Part shown: positions 9,424 through 17,138 of the stretch, piece after piece | Position numbering within the stretch: the stretch's first letter is position 1 | Layout: each line of letters begins with the position of its first letter | Origin: DAHUYF01 sp035509275 | GTDB taxonomy: Bacteria > Pseudomonadota > Alphaproteobacteria > ATCC43930 > CGMCC-115725 | Direction of reading: 5' to 3' | Length of the DNA: 64,000 nucleotides | Assembly: GCA_035509275.1 (NCBI GenBank) | Contig: DATJLU010000219.1 | Location: forward strand, 40,621-104,620 | Program-made: the position numbers and the translations under genes | Notes under the pieces: generated by a model | Told to the model about the DNA's origin: nothing | The model's database searches: none | What the model saw: only the letters and a program-made list of their open reading frames with translations

Positions 9424-10491
9424 ATGGAGCAGAGTCCCTATGGCGTGACCGAAGACGGCCAGACCGTCGCGCGTTACGTCCTGGCGAATGATGCCGGGAT
9501 GCGGGTCGAGGTGCTGACGCTCGGCTGCATCATCGCCCGCATCGAGGTGCCGGACCGGCAGGGCCGCGGCGCCAATGTCGTGCTCGGCCTCGACTCCCTT
9601 GCGGATTATGAGCACCGCAGCCCGCATTTCGGCGCCGTCGTGGGCCGTTTCGCCAATCGCATCGCGCGCGGGCGCTTTGCCCTCGACGGCAGCGAATATC
9701 GCCTGGAAACCAACAACGGTCCGAACGCGCTCCATGGCGGCCGGAAGGGGTTCGACAAGGTCGTATGGCGCGCGGCCGGCGGGGCGGGCGAAGCGCTGCG
9801 GCTCAGCTATCTCAGCCGCGATGGCGAGGAAGGCTATCCCGGCAACCTCGCGGTGGATGTCCGCTACAGCCTCGGCCGCACCAACGAATTGCGCATCGAC
9901 TATGAGGCCGGGACCGACAAGCCGACGATCCTGAACCTGACCAATCACAGCTATTTCAATCTCGCCGGCGAAGGGGCGGGAGACATCCTCGGCCATCTCG
10001 TCTCGATCGAAGCCGATGGCTTCACCCCGACCGATGCGACGCAAATTCCGACGGGTGAAATCCGCCCGGTTCGCGGCACGCCGTTCGACTTCCGCGAGCC
10101 CAGAGCCGTCGGCGAGCGCATCCGGCTTGCCGAGGAGCAGCTTCGCTTCGCCCGGGGATACGATCACCATTGGGTCCTGCGCCGGGCGGAAGCGGGCGGG
10201 GTGAGGTTGGCGGCGCGCGCCTTCGACCCCGCGACGGGGCGTATTCTCGAGGTCCTGACCGACCGGCCGGGCCTGCAATTCTATACCGGCAACAGCCTCA
10301 ACGGAGCGCTGGCCGGCCCCTCCGGCCGGACCTATCGGCAGAGTGACGCGCTCTGCTTCGAGACCCAGGGCTTCCCCGACGCGCCCAATCAGCCGAGCTT
10401 TCCCTCCGCGGTGCTGCGGCCGGGCGAGCGCTTTCGCTCGACCACGGTGTTTCGCTTTTCCACCGACGCCGCTGGCGGCGGCGCCGCGTGA
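9424..10491 (+). CDS. galM: Aldose 1-epimerase (mutarotase)
   Basis: Interconverts alpha and beta anomers of aldoses such as glucose or galactose. The 355-residue protein has GRFANRIARG near residue 75, the signature NLTNHSYFNLAGEG carrying a catalytic histidine, and GLQFYTGNSL toward the C-terminus with the conserved glutamate region ETQGFPDAPN near the end. Start ATG at 9424 follows the pgl stop by 10 bases; a longer open frame from 9268 lies inside pgl and is not credible. Its presence in a pentose phosphate operon suggests growth on free hexoses. Confidence 0.94.
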   Translation: MEQSPYGVTEDGQTVARYVLANDAGMRVEVLTLGCIIARIEVPDRQGRGANVVLGLDSLADYEHRSPHFGAVVGRFANRIARGRFALDGSEYRLETNNGPNALHGGRKGFDKVVWRAAGGAGEALRLSYLSRDGEEGYPGNLAVDVRYSLGRTNELRIDYEAGTDKPTILNLTNHSYFNLAGEGAGDILGHLVSIEADGFTPTDATQIPTGEIRPVRGTPFDFREPRAVGERIRLAEEQLRFARGYDHHWVLRRAEAGGVRLAARAFDPATGRILEVLTDRPGLQFYTGNSLNGALAGPSGRTYRQSDALCFETQGFPDAPNQPSFPSAVLRPGERFRSTTVFRFSTDAAGGGAA

Positions 10492-10507
10492 CGGGGAGGG
10501 TATGACC

Positions 10508-11188
10508 ATGCCGGCGGTCCTTGTGGCACCTTCGGTGTTGTCGGCCGATTTCGCGCGCCTGGGCGAGGAGGTCCGCGCCGTCGATGCGGCCGGCGCCGAT
10601 TGGATCCACGTCGATGTGATGGATGGCCGCTTCGTCCCCAACATCACCATCGGTCCCGTCGTGGTCGAGGCCATCCGCCGTTCGACGGCAAAGCCGCTCA
10701 ACGTGCATCTGATGATCGTCGAGCCGGAACGCTATCTCGCCGACTTTGCCAAGGCGGGTGCCGATCATCTGCTGGTGCAGGCGGAGCCCGGTTCGACGAT
10801 CCATCTGCATCGCGTGCTGACCGGGATCCGCGAGCTCGGCAAGAAAGCGGGCGTCGTGCTCGATCCGGCAAGCCCGCCGGAGCTCATCGAGTATGTCCTC
10901 CATCTCTGCGACATCATTCTGGTGATGACGGTCAATCCCGGCTTCGGCGGGCAGGCCTTTCTGCCGGAGATGCTGCCCAAGGTCCGGCGCCTTCGGGCGA
11001 TCTGCCGGGAGCGCGGCCTCGCGCCGGTGATCGAGGTCGATGGCGGCGAGAACGTGACGACAGCCGGAGAGGCCGCTGCGGCGGGCGCCACGGCGATCGT
11101 GGCCGGCTCGGCGATCTTCGGCGCCAAAGACTATCGGGCGGCGATCGCGGCGATCCGCGCCAGCGCCGCCGCCGCGGCCGAACGATGA
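10508..11188 (+). CDS. rpe: Ribulose-phosphate 3-epimerase
   Basis: Converts ribulose 5-phosphate to xylulose 5-phosphate, supplying transketolase. A 226-residue TIM barrel: VAPSVLSADFARLG at the start, WIHVDVMDGRFVPNITIGP with metal and catalytic residues, LNVHLMI, VMTVNPGFGGQAF, the catalytic aspartate in IEVDGG, and the phosphate loop VAGSAIFG. The start at 10508 was chosen over ATG 10502 because GGGGAGGG at 10493-10500 is then at a proper distance. The stop overlaps the rpiA start as ATGA. Confidence 0.96.
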   Translation: MPAVLVAPSVLSADFARLGEEVRAVDAAGADWIHVDVMDGRFVPNITIGPVVVEAIRRSTAKPLNVHLMIVEPERYLADFAKAGADHLLVQAEPGSTIHLHRVLTGIRELGKKAGVVLDPASPPELIEYVLHLCDIILVMTVNPGFGGQAFLPEMLPKVRRLRAICRERGLAPVIEVDGGENVTTAGEAAAAGATAIVAGSAIFGAKDYRAAIAAIRASAAAAAER

Positions 11189-12429
11189 GCGCGCCGGGCG
11201 CACCAGACCGGGACGCCCTGAAGCGCATGGCCGCCGAGGCGGCGGTCGCTCTGGTCGAGGACGACATGGTGGTCGGGCTTGGCACCGGCTCGACGGCCGC
11301 CTTCGCCGTCGAGGCGCTGGCCCGTCGTCACGGGCAGGGCTTGCGCTTTCTCGGCATTCCCACGTCCGACCGCACCGCCGCTCAGGCGCGGGAAGCGGGG
11401 ATTCCGCTGACGTCCTTCGCCGAGCATCGGCACATCGATCTCACGATCGACGGCGCGGACGAGGTGGAGCGCGGCACGCTCAACCTGGTCAAGGGGCTGG
11501 GCGGCGCTTTGCTGCACGAGAAGATCGTTGCCGCCGCCACCAGGCGCCTCGCCATCATCGTCGACGGCGTGAAGCTGGTGGATCGGCTCGGCACGCATGT
11601 GCCGGTGCCCGTCGAGGTCGTCGCCTTCGGCCTCGAAGCGACCTGGGCGGCGCTCGAGGCGGCCGGCGCCAGCGCAAAATTGCGCCTCGCGCCGGCGGGA
11701 GGGCCGTTCATCACCGACAGCGGCAACCGCATTCTTGACTGCAAGTTCGGTCCGATCGCCGACCCGGCGCGGCTCGAGCAGCGCATCGGAGGCATCGTCG
11801 GCGTGGTCGAAAGCGGCCTCTTCATCAGCCGTGCCGATCCGGTCTTCGTCGCCGATGAGAGCGGCGTCCATCGCCTCGACAGCGCGCGCGCCCATCGCGG
11901 CCATCCGCCCGTCCTGGTGATCATGGGGGTCTCCGGTGCCGGCAAGACGACGGTGGCGGAAGAGCTGGCGGGGCGCCTCGGCTGGCCCTTCCAGGAGGGC
12001 GACGCGCTTCATCCCGAGGCGAATGTCGCCAAGATGCAGGCCGGCATTCCCTTGACCGACGCCGATCGCCTGCCTTGGCTCGAAGCGGTCGCGGCGTGGA
12101 TCGATCGTCAACGCGCCGCGAAGCAGCCGGGGATCATCACCTGCTCGGCGCTCAAGCGATCCTACCGGCAGATCATCATCGGCGACCGGCCGGAAGCGCG
12201 GCTCGTCTATATTCGCGGCGGCCGGGATATCATCGCACAGCACCTCGCGGGCCGCCACGGGCACTTCATGCCGGCAAGCCTGTTGCAGAGCCAGATCGAC
12301 ACACTCGAGGAGCCGGGTCCGGACGAAGATCCGCTGACGGTCGACGTGCAAGCAACCGCCGCATCCGTCGCCGAAGAGATCATCCGCCTGCTCGGCAGCT
12401 CGACCAAGCTAGGGGCAGGGAGCGCTTAG
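11185..12429 (+). CDS. Bifunctional ribose-5-phosphate isomerase A - gluconokinase fusion
   Basis: One uninterrupted 414-residue frame. Residues 1-231 are a complete RpiA: GLGTGSTAAF (31-40), the active-site DGADE (89-93), KGLGGALLHEK (103-113) and the terminal VVESGLFI...GVHRL strands. Residues about 243-414 are a GntK-type gluconokinase: Walker A GVSGAGKTT (248-256), EGDALHP (271-277) and the CSALKRSYR block. The joint is only about 10 residues. The protein would interconvert ribose and ribulose 5-phosphates and also make 6-phosphogluconate from gluconate, the substrate of the gnd product in the same operon. The start overlaps the rpe stop. It is the last gene of the cluster. Confidence 0.92.
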   Translation: MSAPGAPDRDALKRMAAEAAVALVEDDMVVGLGTGSTAAFAVEALARRHGQGLRFLGIPTSDRTAAQAREAGIPLTSFAEHRHIDLTIDGADEVERGTLNLVKGLGGALLHEKIVAAATRRLAIIVDGVKLVDRLGTHVPVPVEVVAFGLEATWAALEAAGASAKLRLAPAGGPFITDSGNRILDCKFGPIADPARLEQRIGGIVGVVESGLFISRADPVFVADESGVHRLDSARAHRGHPPVLVIMGVSGAGKTTVAEELAGRLGWPFQEGDALHPEANVAKMQAGIPLTDADRLPWLEAVAAWIDRQRAAKQPGIITCSALKRSYRQIIIGDRPEARLVYIRGGRDIIAQHLAGRHGHFMPASLLQSQIDTLEEPGPDEDPLTVDVQATAASVAEEIIRLLGSSTKLGAGSA

Positions 12430-12461
12430 AGCGGATTTGTCGCCGCATCTGCGGCCGAAAA

Positions 12462-12564
12462 GGATTTCACCACAGAGACACTGAGGCAGTGAGGAAAGAG
12501 GTATCGGCGCGCGTCGCGCGCCATTCTATTGTTCTCTGTGCCTCTGTGTCTCTGTGGTGAATCC
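12462..12564. repeat. Imperfect inverted repeat, extragenic element, copy 1
   Basis: The left arm TTCACCACAGAGACACTGAG and the right arm, read on the other strand, TTCACCACAGAGACACAGAG, are nearly perfect inverses separated by about 40 bases. The element lies between the convergent rpiA-gntK gene and the FUSC-like gene. A related but diverged copy lies at 15229-15290. There is no T-run on either side here, so termination by this copy is only a possibility. Confidence 0.75.
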
Positions 12565-12595
12565 AGAGGCGAGAGCCCTGCCCCGAAGGCCTGAG

Positions 12596-13135
12596 TCACG
12601 CCTTTGCTGATTGCGCCTCCGGCTTCGCCGGCAGCTCGCGCACCGGCCAGAGCAGCGAGAAGAGCCAGGTGACGAGCAGGCCGACGACGCAGCCCAAGAT
12701 GACCTCGCCGACCTTCTGCAGGCCATCCTCGATGCCGCTCAGCTTCGAGTGCTGGGCGAGGCCCGAGGCGATGACGAGAGCGGCATTGATCGGTGCCTGC
12801 CGCCACATGGTCTGGATGCGCACGACATAGGACGAGACGAGCACGGCAATCGAGATGGCGAGCGGCACTTTCCATTCGTTCGTGCCGCCGATGGCGAGAA
12901 CCGCCAGACCGACCGCGCAGCCGACCAGCACGTTGATGATGCGGGCACGGAACATCCGCACGGCATTCCTCACCACCGGCTCGCTCGCCGCGATCATCGA
13001 TGCGATCGCCCAGATCGGGTTCGCGTCGGCGAGCAAGCGCAGCAGCATCCACAACAGGCTCGCGCCGACGAAGACATTGAGAGCGAAGCGCACGCCGAGC
13101 AGATTGTCCTCGTGAAAACGTGCGAGCAGCTTCAT
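12596..13135 (-). CDS. FUSC-like integral membrane protein (half-size)
   Basis: A 179-residue protein with about six hydrophobic segments, beginning near residue 10 (RFALNVFVGASLLWMLLRLL) and ending with VILGCVVGLLVTWLFSLLWPV. The pattern of paired helices and the NPIWAIASMIAASEPVVRNA loop resemble the FUSC/aromatic-exporter membrane domain. The start at 13135 (MKLLARFHE) follows the stop of the CYTH-like gene by 28 bases, so the two are probably co-transcribed. The longer frame to 13396 lies inside the upstream gene. Transport of aromatic or phosphorylated compounds is a family-level guess. Confidence 0.72.
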   Translation of the reverse strand: MKLLARFHEDNLLGVRFALNVFVGASLLWMLLRLLADANPIWAIASMIAASEPVVRNAVRMFRARIINVLVGCAVGLAVLAIGGTNEWKVPLAISIAVLVSSYVVRIQTMWRQAPINAALVIASGLAQHSKLSGIEDGLQKVGEVILGCVVGLLVTWLFSLLWPVRELPAKPEAQSAKA

Positions 13136-13163
13136 CGCCGCCGGTCGGGCACGGGTTGGCTCC

Positions 13164-14150
13164 CTATTCGAGCGCCTGGTGCGGCTCGCCGTGCAGGCGA
13201 TACACCATGCCGGTCTTGGTGGTGGTGAGATCGAGGCCGTTGCGATCGGCTTGCTGCAGCGCGACGAAGAATGCGCGCACCCGCTCCTGGGCCTTGTCGT
13301 GCAGATCGTCGCGGCGCTTGAACTTCGCCTGGAAAGCAAACTCGCCGCAGAGCGGGCGATGCATGCCGCGCTCGCGCCACAGGGCGATGTTCGCATTCGC
13401 CGTGACGCCCTTGCCGAAATCGAGCGTGCCGAGATCCTGCAGCACCTCTTCGACGATGGTCTGATTGACCAGCTGGACGTAGTCCCGCGACTTCTTCAGT
13501 GGCGCGAGGCACGGAAAGATTTTCGCCAAGCTCGCCAGCGACGTCCGTTCGCCGTCCGGCAGCTGGCTCAGTCCCAGCTGAACATTGTGCGAGAACAGCA
13601 GCCGGTAGCCGCCGACCTCGCCTTTGAGCGGCAGTGCCTCGGACTTGAACTTGACCCGGTACTTGCCGGCGATGTTCGGCCGCACGTCGAGCGTTGCGGC
13701 CGTCTGAGCTTCGGGATGTCGGAACTTGAAGACGATCTCCGGCTCGCCGGCGGGAAAGCCCAGGTCATAACGGATCCGTCGGCGCAGGATGAAGGCATTC
13801 TTGTAGAGCTGGAAATCGGGCGTATCGAGGAACAGCACTTCCCGGATCTGCGGCTTCAGGGGTACGCTCGCGCCGTCCAAGGCAATGCCGCATTTCTTCG
13901 CCACGCTGCGCATCAGCGCGCCATACTCGAGAAAAGCCTGAGCGGCGGTGAAGCGATCAGGCTTCAGGATCAGCTTGCATTCGAGGTAGTTGACCTCGTC
14001 CAACGGATGACCGTCGCTGTACTCGCCCGGCGGCAAACGCGGAACCAGCCCCGTGGGCGCCGCTTCGACTTGAGCCGACGCTTTCTTCTCGGACGCGGCG
14101 GCGCTGCTCTTGCTGTCCGATCCCGGTCCTCCCGTCTGTCCCTGGGCCAT
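13164..14150 (-). CDS. CYTH/VTC-like domain protein
   Basis: A 328-residue protein with a low-complexity Ser/Ala/Lys N-terminus (about 1-45) and then a likely triphosphate-tunnel fold: NYLECKLIL (an ExK-like strand), FLDTPDFQLYKNAFILRRRIRYDLGF, and repeated basic strands such as EIVFKFRHPEA. In CYTH/VTC proteins the pattern of a DT-x-D strand followed by LRRR lines the polyphosphate- or triphosphate-binding tunnel. No signal peptide is visible. It is upstream of the FUSC-like membrane gene on the same strand; a joint role in phosphate-compound or polyphosphate handling is inference. The domain call is from pattern only. Confidence 0.55.
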   Translation of the reverse strand: MAQGQTGGPGSDSKSSAAASEKKASAQVEAAPTGLVPRLPPGEYSDGHPLDEVNYLECKLILKPDRFTAAQAFLEYGALMRSVAKKCGIALDGASVPLKPQIREVLFLDTPDFQLYKNAFILRRRIRYDLGFPAGEPEIVFKFRHPEAQTAATLDVRPNIAGKYRVKFKSEALPLKGEVGGYRLLFSHNVQLGLSQLPDGERTSLASLAKIFPCLAPLKKSRDYVQLVNQTIVEEVLQDLGTLDFGKGVTANANIALWRERGMHRPLCGEFAFQAKFKRRDDLHDKAQERVRAFFVALQQADRNGLDLTTTKTGMVYRLHGEPHQALE

Positions 14151-14250
14151 GGTTACGACCTCCCGCGCGCCCCATTATGCGCTTTCATGTCGGGGCCGCG
14201 CCAGCGGCGCTCGCGGTTTGACGAACGCCGCCGCAACCGGGAGCGGGAGT

Positions 14251-14565
14251 TCAGTAGTCGGCGACGGCGATGGGCAATGGCGCCGCCGAGCGATCGACCG
14301 CGAACAGCACATGACCGGGCTGCCCGGCGCAGGGATTGTCCGTGGAGACCGAGAGATCGGCCGAATTGGCCGGCACATAGGTTACCCAATAGGGATTGTG
14401 CGGCAGCATCGAGACCTGCGAGAGATCGATATTGTCGCCCCAGCTGCCCGCGGTCGGCCGGTAATAGCAGCTCGACCTGGCGTCGGTCGGCGTGGGGTTC
14501 TCGGCGCAGCCGCCGAGTGTCGCGACGAGGAGAATGGCCAGGGCCGTGTGTCGTGAGCGCATCAT
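14251..14565 (-). CDS. Small lipoprotein, WGDN family, copy 1
   Basis: A 104-residue lipoprotein: signal sequence ending in the lipobox LGGC, then CYYRP, GSWGDNIDLSQVSMLPHNPYW, YVPANSADL and a C-terminal NPCAGQPGHVLFAVDRSAAPLP. It is clearly paralogous to the plus-strand gene at 21788-22096, which shares these blocks almost in register. Start 14565 (or the adjacent ATG at 14562). I do not recognise a named family. Four cysteines in the mature part, counting the lipidated one, may allow a disulfide. Confidence 0.7.
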   Translation of the reverse strand: MMRSRHTALAILLVATLGGCAENPTPTDARSSCYYRPTAGSWGDNIDLSQVSMLPHNPYWVTYVPANSADLSVSTDNPCAGQPGHVLFAVDRSAAPLPIAVADY

Positions 14566-14755
14566 ACCGTCCCTCGCGGTTGCAGGAAGCGACGCGGAGC
14601 ATCCCTGGCGGAGAGGGGATAAGCTCCACGGTCAAGGAACGGGCTATGCCGAAGGTGCAGAGATGACAGTTGCGTGACATCACACTCAATCGCTGTCTTG
14701 ATCGAATGTCAACCGGAGAGCGAACGGAGAAACGGATCAATGGAAGGGGAGGGCG

Positions 14756-15193
14756 ATGACCGTACGGCGTTTTGACCACCTGACCATCGCGGTGCGCGAT
14801 CTCGACAGAGCGCGCCGCTTCTTCGGGCTGCTGGGCTTCACCGAGGCGATGTCCGTGGTCATCGCCGGCGAGCCTTTTGCCTCCTATATGGGCGTACCGG
14901 AGATCGAGGCCGATCACGTGACCTTGGTGCTGGAGAATGCGAGCCCGCGCACCGAAATCCAGCTGCTCCACTACCGCCATCCCGAGGCCTTGTCCGATCC
15001 GCATATCCGCGACCTCGACAAGATCGGCCTCAACCACATCTGCTTCGCGACCGATGACCTCGAAGCCGAGCTTCGCACCATGCGCGCGAACGGCTTCGAG
15101 GCGCGCAGCGGGATACTGGACTTCCATGAACGGAAGCTGGTTTTTCTCGACGGTCCCGAGGGTGTGGTGGTCGAGCTGTCGGAGTGGCACTAG
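14756..15193 (+). CDS. VOC family (glyoxalase/bleomycin resistance-like) protein
   Basis: A 145-residue vicinal-oxygen-chelate protein made of two beta-alpha-beta-beta-beta modules. Likely metal ligands are H8 (FDHLTIAV), a glutamate in TEIQLLHY, a histidine in LNHICFAT and a glutamate in VVVELSEW, the standard HEHE spacing. The start is preceded by a very strong GGAAGGGGAGGG. It runs alone on the plus strand between minus-strand genes. The sequence resembles the methylmalonyl-CoA epimerase/glyoxalase branch, but the substrate cannot be assigned. Confidence 0.87.
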   Translation: MTVRRFDHLTIAVRDLDRARRFFGLLGFTEAMSVVIAGEPFASYMGVPEIEADHVTLVLENASPRTEIQLLHYRHPEALSDPHIRDLDKIGLNHICFATDDLEAELRTMRANGFEARSGILDFHERKLVFLDGPEGVVVELSEWH

Positions 15194-15230
15194 CGCCCGC
15201 CGCGCCAGCGACAGGGCGATCAAATATCGA

Positions 15231-15290
15231 TTCACCACAGAGGCCCGGAGGACACGGAGATTCTTCGTGCCTCCGTGGTGAAGCTTTTTT
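15231..15290 (+). terminator. Rho-independent terminator built from an extragenic inverted repeat
   Basis: A 14-base stem (TTCACCACAGAGGC with GCCTCCGTGGTGAA, one mismatch) is followed by GCTTTTTT at 15283-15290, just downstream of the VOC gene. The arms are related to the repeat at 12462-12564, so the repeat family seems to have been used as a terminator here. Confidence 0.65.
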
Positions 15291-15318
15291 CCGCCTTCGC
15301 GGGCACGAGCGCGCGCAC

Positions 15319-16173
15319 TTACTGGGCTTTGACGTGCTCGAGGAAGTGAAGCACGTCGTTGGTGAATTGCTGGGGATCCTGCAGGAAGGAGAAGTGGCTG
15401 ACCTCCGGCTGAATCAGCAAGCCGGCGCCGGGGATCGCTCTGGCCATGAACTCGGTGTTCTCGCGCTTGATCGCCTCGTCATGGTCGGCGTCGACGATCC
15501 ACACCGGCACCGTGATCTGCTGCAGCTGCGCTTGCGTCCAATTCGGCTGCGTCGCCCACATCTTCTCGATCTGCGCGAGGAACGCCTGGTATTCCGTCGG
15601 CGTCGGCGACAGCGCCCGATACTCCTTCTCGGCCCGGGCGATGAAGGCGGTGAAGACCGGGCTCTTGCTGATATCGGCGACGCCGCTCGGGTCGGAATTG
15701 GCGGCGAAGGCGAAGAGCTTCGTCAGCCGCTCGGGATGGCGCAGCGCGATGTCGAGGCCGAGGATCGCGCCGTCGCTCCAGCCGACGATCGCCGCCTTGC
15801 GGAGCTTGAGAAAATCCATGAGGCCGAGCACGTCGTCGGCCATGAGGTCATAGCCATAGGGCTCAGCGTTGCGGGTGCTGCGGCCGTGGCCGCGGCTGTC
15901 CATGACGATGACGCGGTAGCGCTGCGCCAGAGCCGGTACCTGATTGCCCCAGTAATTCGCGTTGGCGAGCCCGCCATGCAGGAGGATGACGGGCTCGCCG
16001 CGGCCGAACACGGCGTACCAGAGGCGGACGCCATTCACCGGCGCATAGCCCGAGCGCTCAGGCTTCGGCAGAGTCGGGGTCGGCGGCAGCGTCAGCCATT
16101 GCGGGTCGGCGCGCGCCGGCGCCGCGGCCGTGATGAGCGCCAGGCAGCACAGCAAAAACGCCCAGCCGCGCAG
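15319..16173 (-). CDS. Secreted alpha/beta hydrolase
   Basis: An alpha/beta-hydrolase fold protein: oxyanion HGG in VILLHGGLANANYWG, MDSRGHGRS, nucleophile elbow VGWSDGA (G-x-S-x-G type with Ser), a late DADHDE aspartate region and the catalytic histidine in EVSHFSF. The N-terminus after 16173 reads RGWAFLLCCLALITAAAPARA, a convincing Sec signal. No ATG or GTG fits it: the nearest starts are TTG at 16155 or a TTG at 16428 that overlaps the lipoprotein gene upstream. A CTG at 16173 would give the ideal signal peptide, so the start is uncertain. It lies 65 bases after the lipoprotein gene. Confidence 0.75.
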   Translation of the reverse strand: MRGWAFLLCCLALITAAAPARADPQWLTLPPTPTLPKPERSGYAPVNGVRLWYAVFGRGEPVILLHGGLANANYWGNQVPALAQRYRVIVMDSRGHGRSTRNAEPYGYDLMADDVLGLMDFLKLRKAAIVGWSDGAILGLDIALRHPERLTKLFAFAANSDPSGVADISKSPVFTAFIARAEKEYRALSPTPTEYQAFLAQIEKMWATQPNWTQAQLQQITVPVWIVDADHDEAIKRENTEFMARAIPGAGLLIQPEVSHFSFLQDPQQFTNDVLHFLEHVKAQ

Positions 16174-16238
16174 CGATGCCGCGCGGCTGACGTCGAGCCG
16201 AGCGTGCGGCGATGCGACCGCGGAGATTGGCGATGCCG

Positions 16239-16487
16239 TCAGCGTACGTTGCTCGTGGGCGACGTCAGCGGCTCGCCTCCCGGCTGATTGGCCGGCTCGA
16301 CCGGCGTCGTACTGGCGGCGCCCGGCGTGGTGCCCGGCACGAGCGCGGAGCCTGCGGTACCGGGGGCGGGACTGGTGGCGGCGGTGGGCGTCGGGCCGGG
16401 CAGCGGCTGATCCAATTTGTTCGCACAACCGGCGATGGCAATCGCCGTCAGGCTGATGGCAGACAATGTGAGAGCGATCGATCTCAT
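16239..16487 (-). CDS. Small proline-rich lipoprotein, related to the OmpA-family lipoprotein at 20658
   Basis: An 82-residue lipoprotein: basic start, hydrophobic stretch, lipobox IAGC and then ANKLDQPLPGPTP followed by a Pro/Ala/Thr/Gly-rich tail. The first part of the mature protein matches GNKLSQPMPGPTP of the OmpA-domain lipoprotein at 20658-21239, but this copy ends before any OmpA domain. It may be a truncated paralogue or a stand-alone linker protein. It is downstream of the 70-residue secreted gene, separated from it by a strong terminator. Confidence 0.65.
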   Translation of the reverse strand: MRSIALTLSAISLTAIAIAGCANKLDQPLPGPTPTAATSPAPGTAGSALVPGTTPGAASTTPVEPANQPGGEPLTSPTSNVR

Positions 16488-16610
16488 GATGTTCCCCTCA
16501 AAATGATGCCCGGCGCAAACGGGGCAATTGCTCGGTTTGTTCCATCCGCGGAACGATGGCTGGCGGCTGATATCGTTACCATTCCGATGGATGGGGTGCA
16601 GCCGCTTGGT

Positions 16611-16644
16611 AAAAACGAAAGCCCCGTCGGCGGCGACGGGGCTT
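16611..16644 (-). terminator. Rho-independent terminator of the EWEIL gene copy 1
   Basis: On the minus strand a GC-rich stem AGCCCCGTCG / CGACGGGGCT with a short loop is followed by TTCGTTTTT. It begins 24 bases after the stop of the minus-strand gene ending at 16668 and separates it from the downstream lipoprotein gene. Confidence 0.8.
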
Positions 16645-16667
16645 ACGGGATCAGACGCTGAACAGCG

Positions 16668-16886
16668 CTACTTCGACGGCGCGTTGTTCTTGGCAACCTC
16701 TTTGGTCGTACTGGACGTGGTCGGCGCCGTCGTCGCCGGTGCGGTAGACTTCGCCGTCTCGGTTGCGGGCGTGGTCGCCGCACCTGCATAGACCGCCGAA
16801 CCGGTGTCGAGGATTTCCCACTCGGCATGGGCGGCCGTGAACGATGCGAAACCGAACAGCAGGGCGATGGCGAGCAGGAATTTCAT
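16668..16886 (-). CDS. Small secreted protein, EWEIL family, copy 1
   Basis: A 72-residue precursor with a clear Sec signal (FLLAIALLFGFASFTAAHA, cleavage before EWEIL). The mature part of about 50 residues opens with EWEILDTGSAVYAGAATTP and continues as an Ala/Thr/Lys-rich, probably disordered tail. Thirty-four of the first 40 residues are identical, by eye, to the plus-strand gene at 21472-21681. The ribosome binding site GAGGGAGGACCACC is shared by both. Two palindromic dyads lie upstream (16951-16966 and 16992-17007). I do not recognise the family and assign no function. Confidence 0.72.
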   Translation of the reverse strand: MKFLLAIALLFGFASFTAAHAEWEILDTGSAVYAGAATTPATETAKSTAPATTAPTTSSTTKEVAKNNAPSK

Positions 16887-16950
16887 GGTGGTCCTCCCTC
16901 AGTGGAACTCGTCGACAGGAGGAGGGTACGCAGAAAATGCATGGCTGACC

Positions 16951-16966
16951 CGTGAGTGGGATCACA
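16951..16966 (-). promoter_or_regulatory. CRP/FNR-like dyad, proximal, upstream of EWEIL copy 1
   Basis: Minus strand TGTGATCCCACTCACG fits TGTGA-N6-TCACA with one mismatch in the outer base. Its centre is about 72 bases before the start codon. An equivalent dyad is found before the paralogous gene. Binding by a CRP/FNR-family regulator is inferred from the pattern only. Confidence 0.45.
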
Positions 16967-16991
16967 CGGTGTCCGCCATCTGAAAACGGCG

Positions 16992-17007
16992 TGTGACGAC
17001 GATCACC
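16992..17007 (-). promoter_or_regulatory. CRP/FNR-like dyad, distal, upstream of EWEIL copy 1
   Basis: Plus strand TGTGACGACGATCACC, again TGTGA-N6-TCAC. It starts 41 bases from the proximal dyad, close to four helical turns, so both would face the same side of the DNA. Confidence 0.42.
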
Positions 17008-17138
17008 GCGAGCCGGAACGTTCCGATGGCGAGCCGTTGCGCGGTCGTGGTTGTGGCGGCCTGGAGCGGCGCTGTGCCCGATTGGCTGCGGGCGTTGGAC
17101 GGGAACCAACTCACGGTCTGGGCAGGCCTGTGCGCGGC

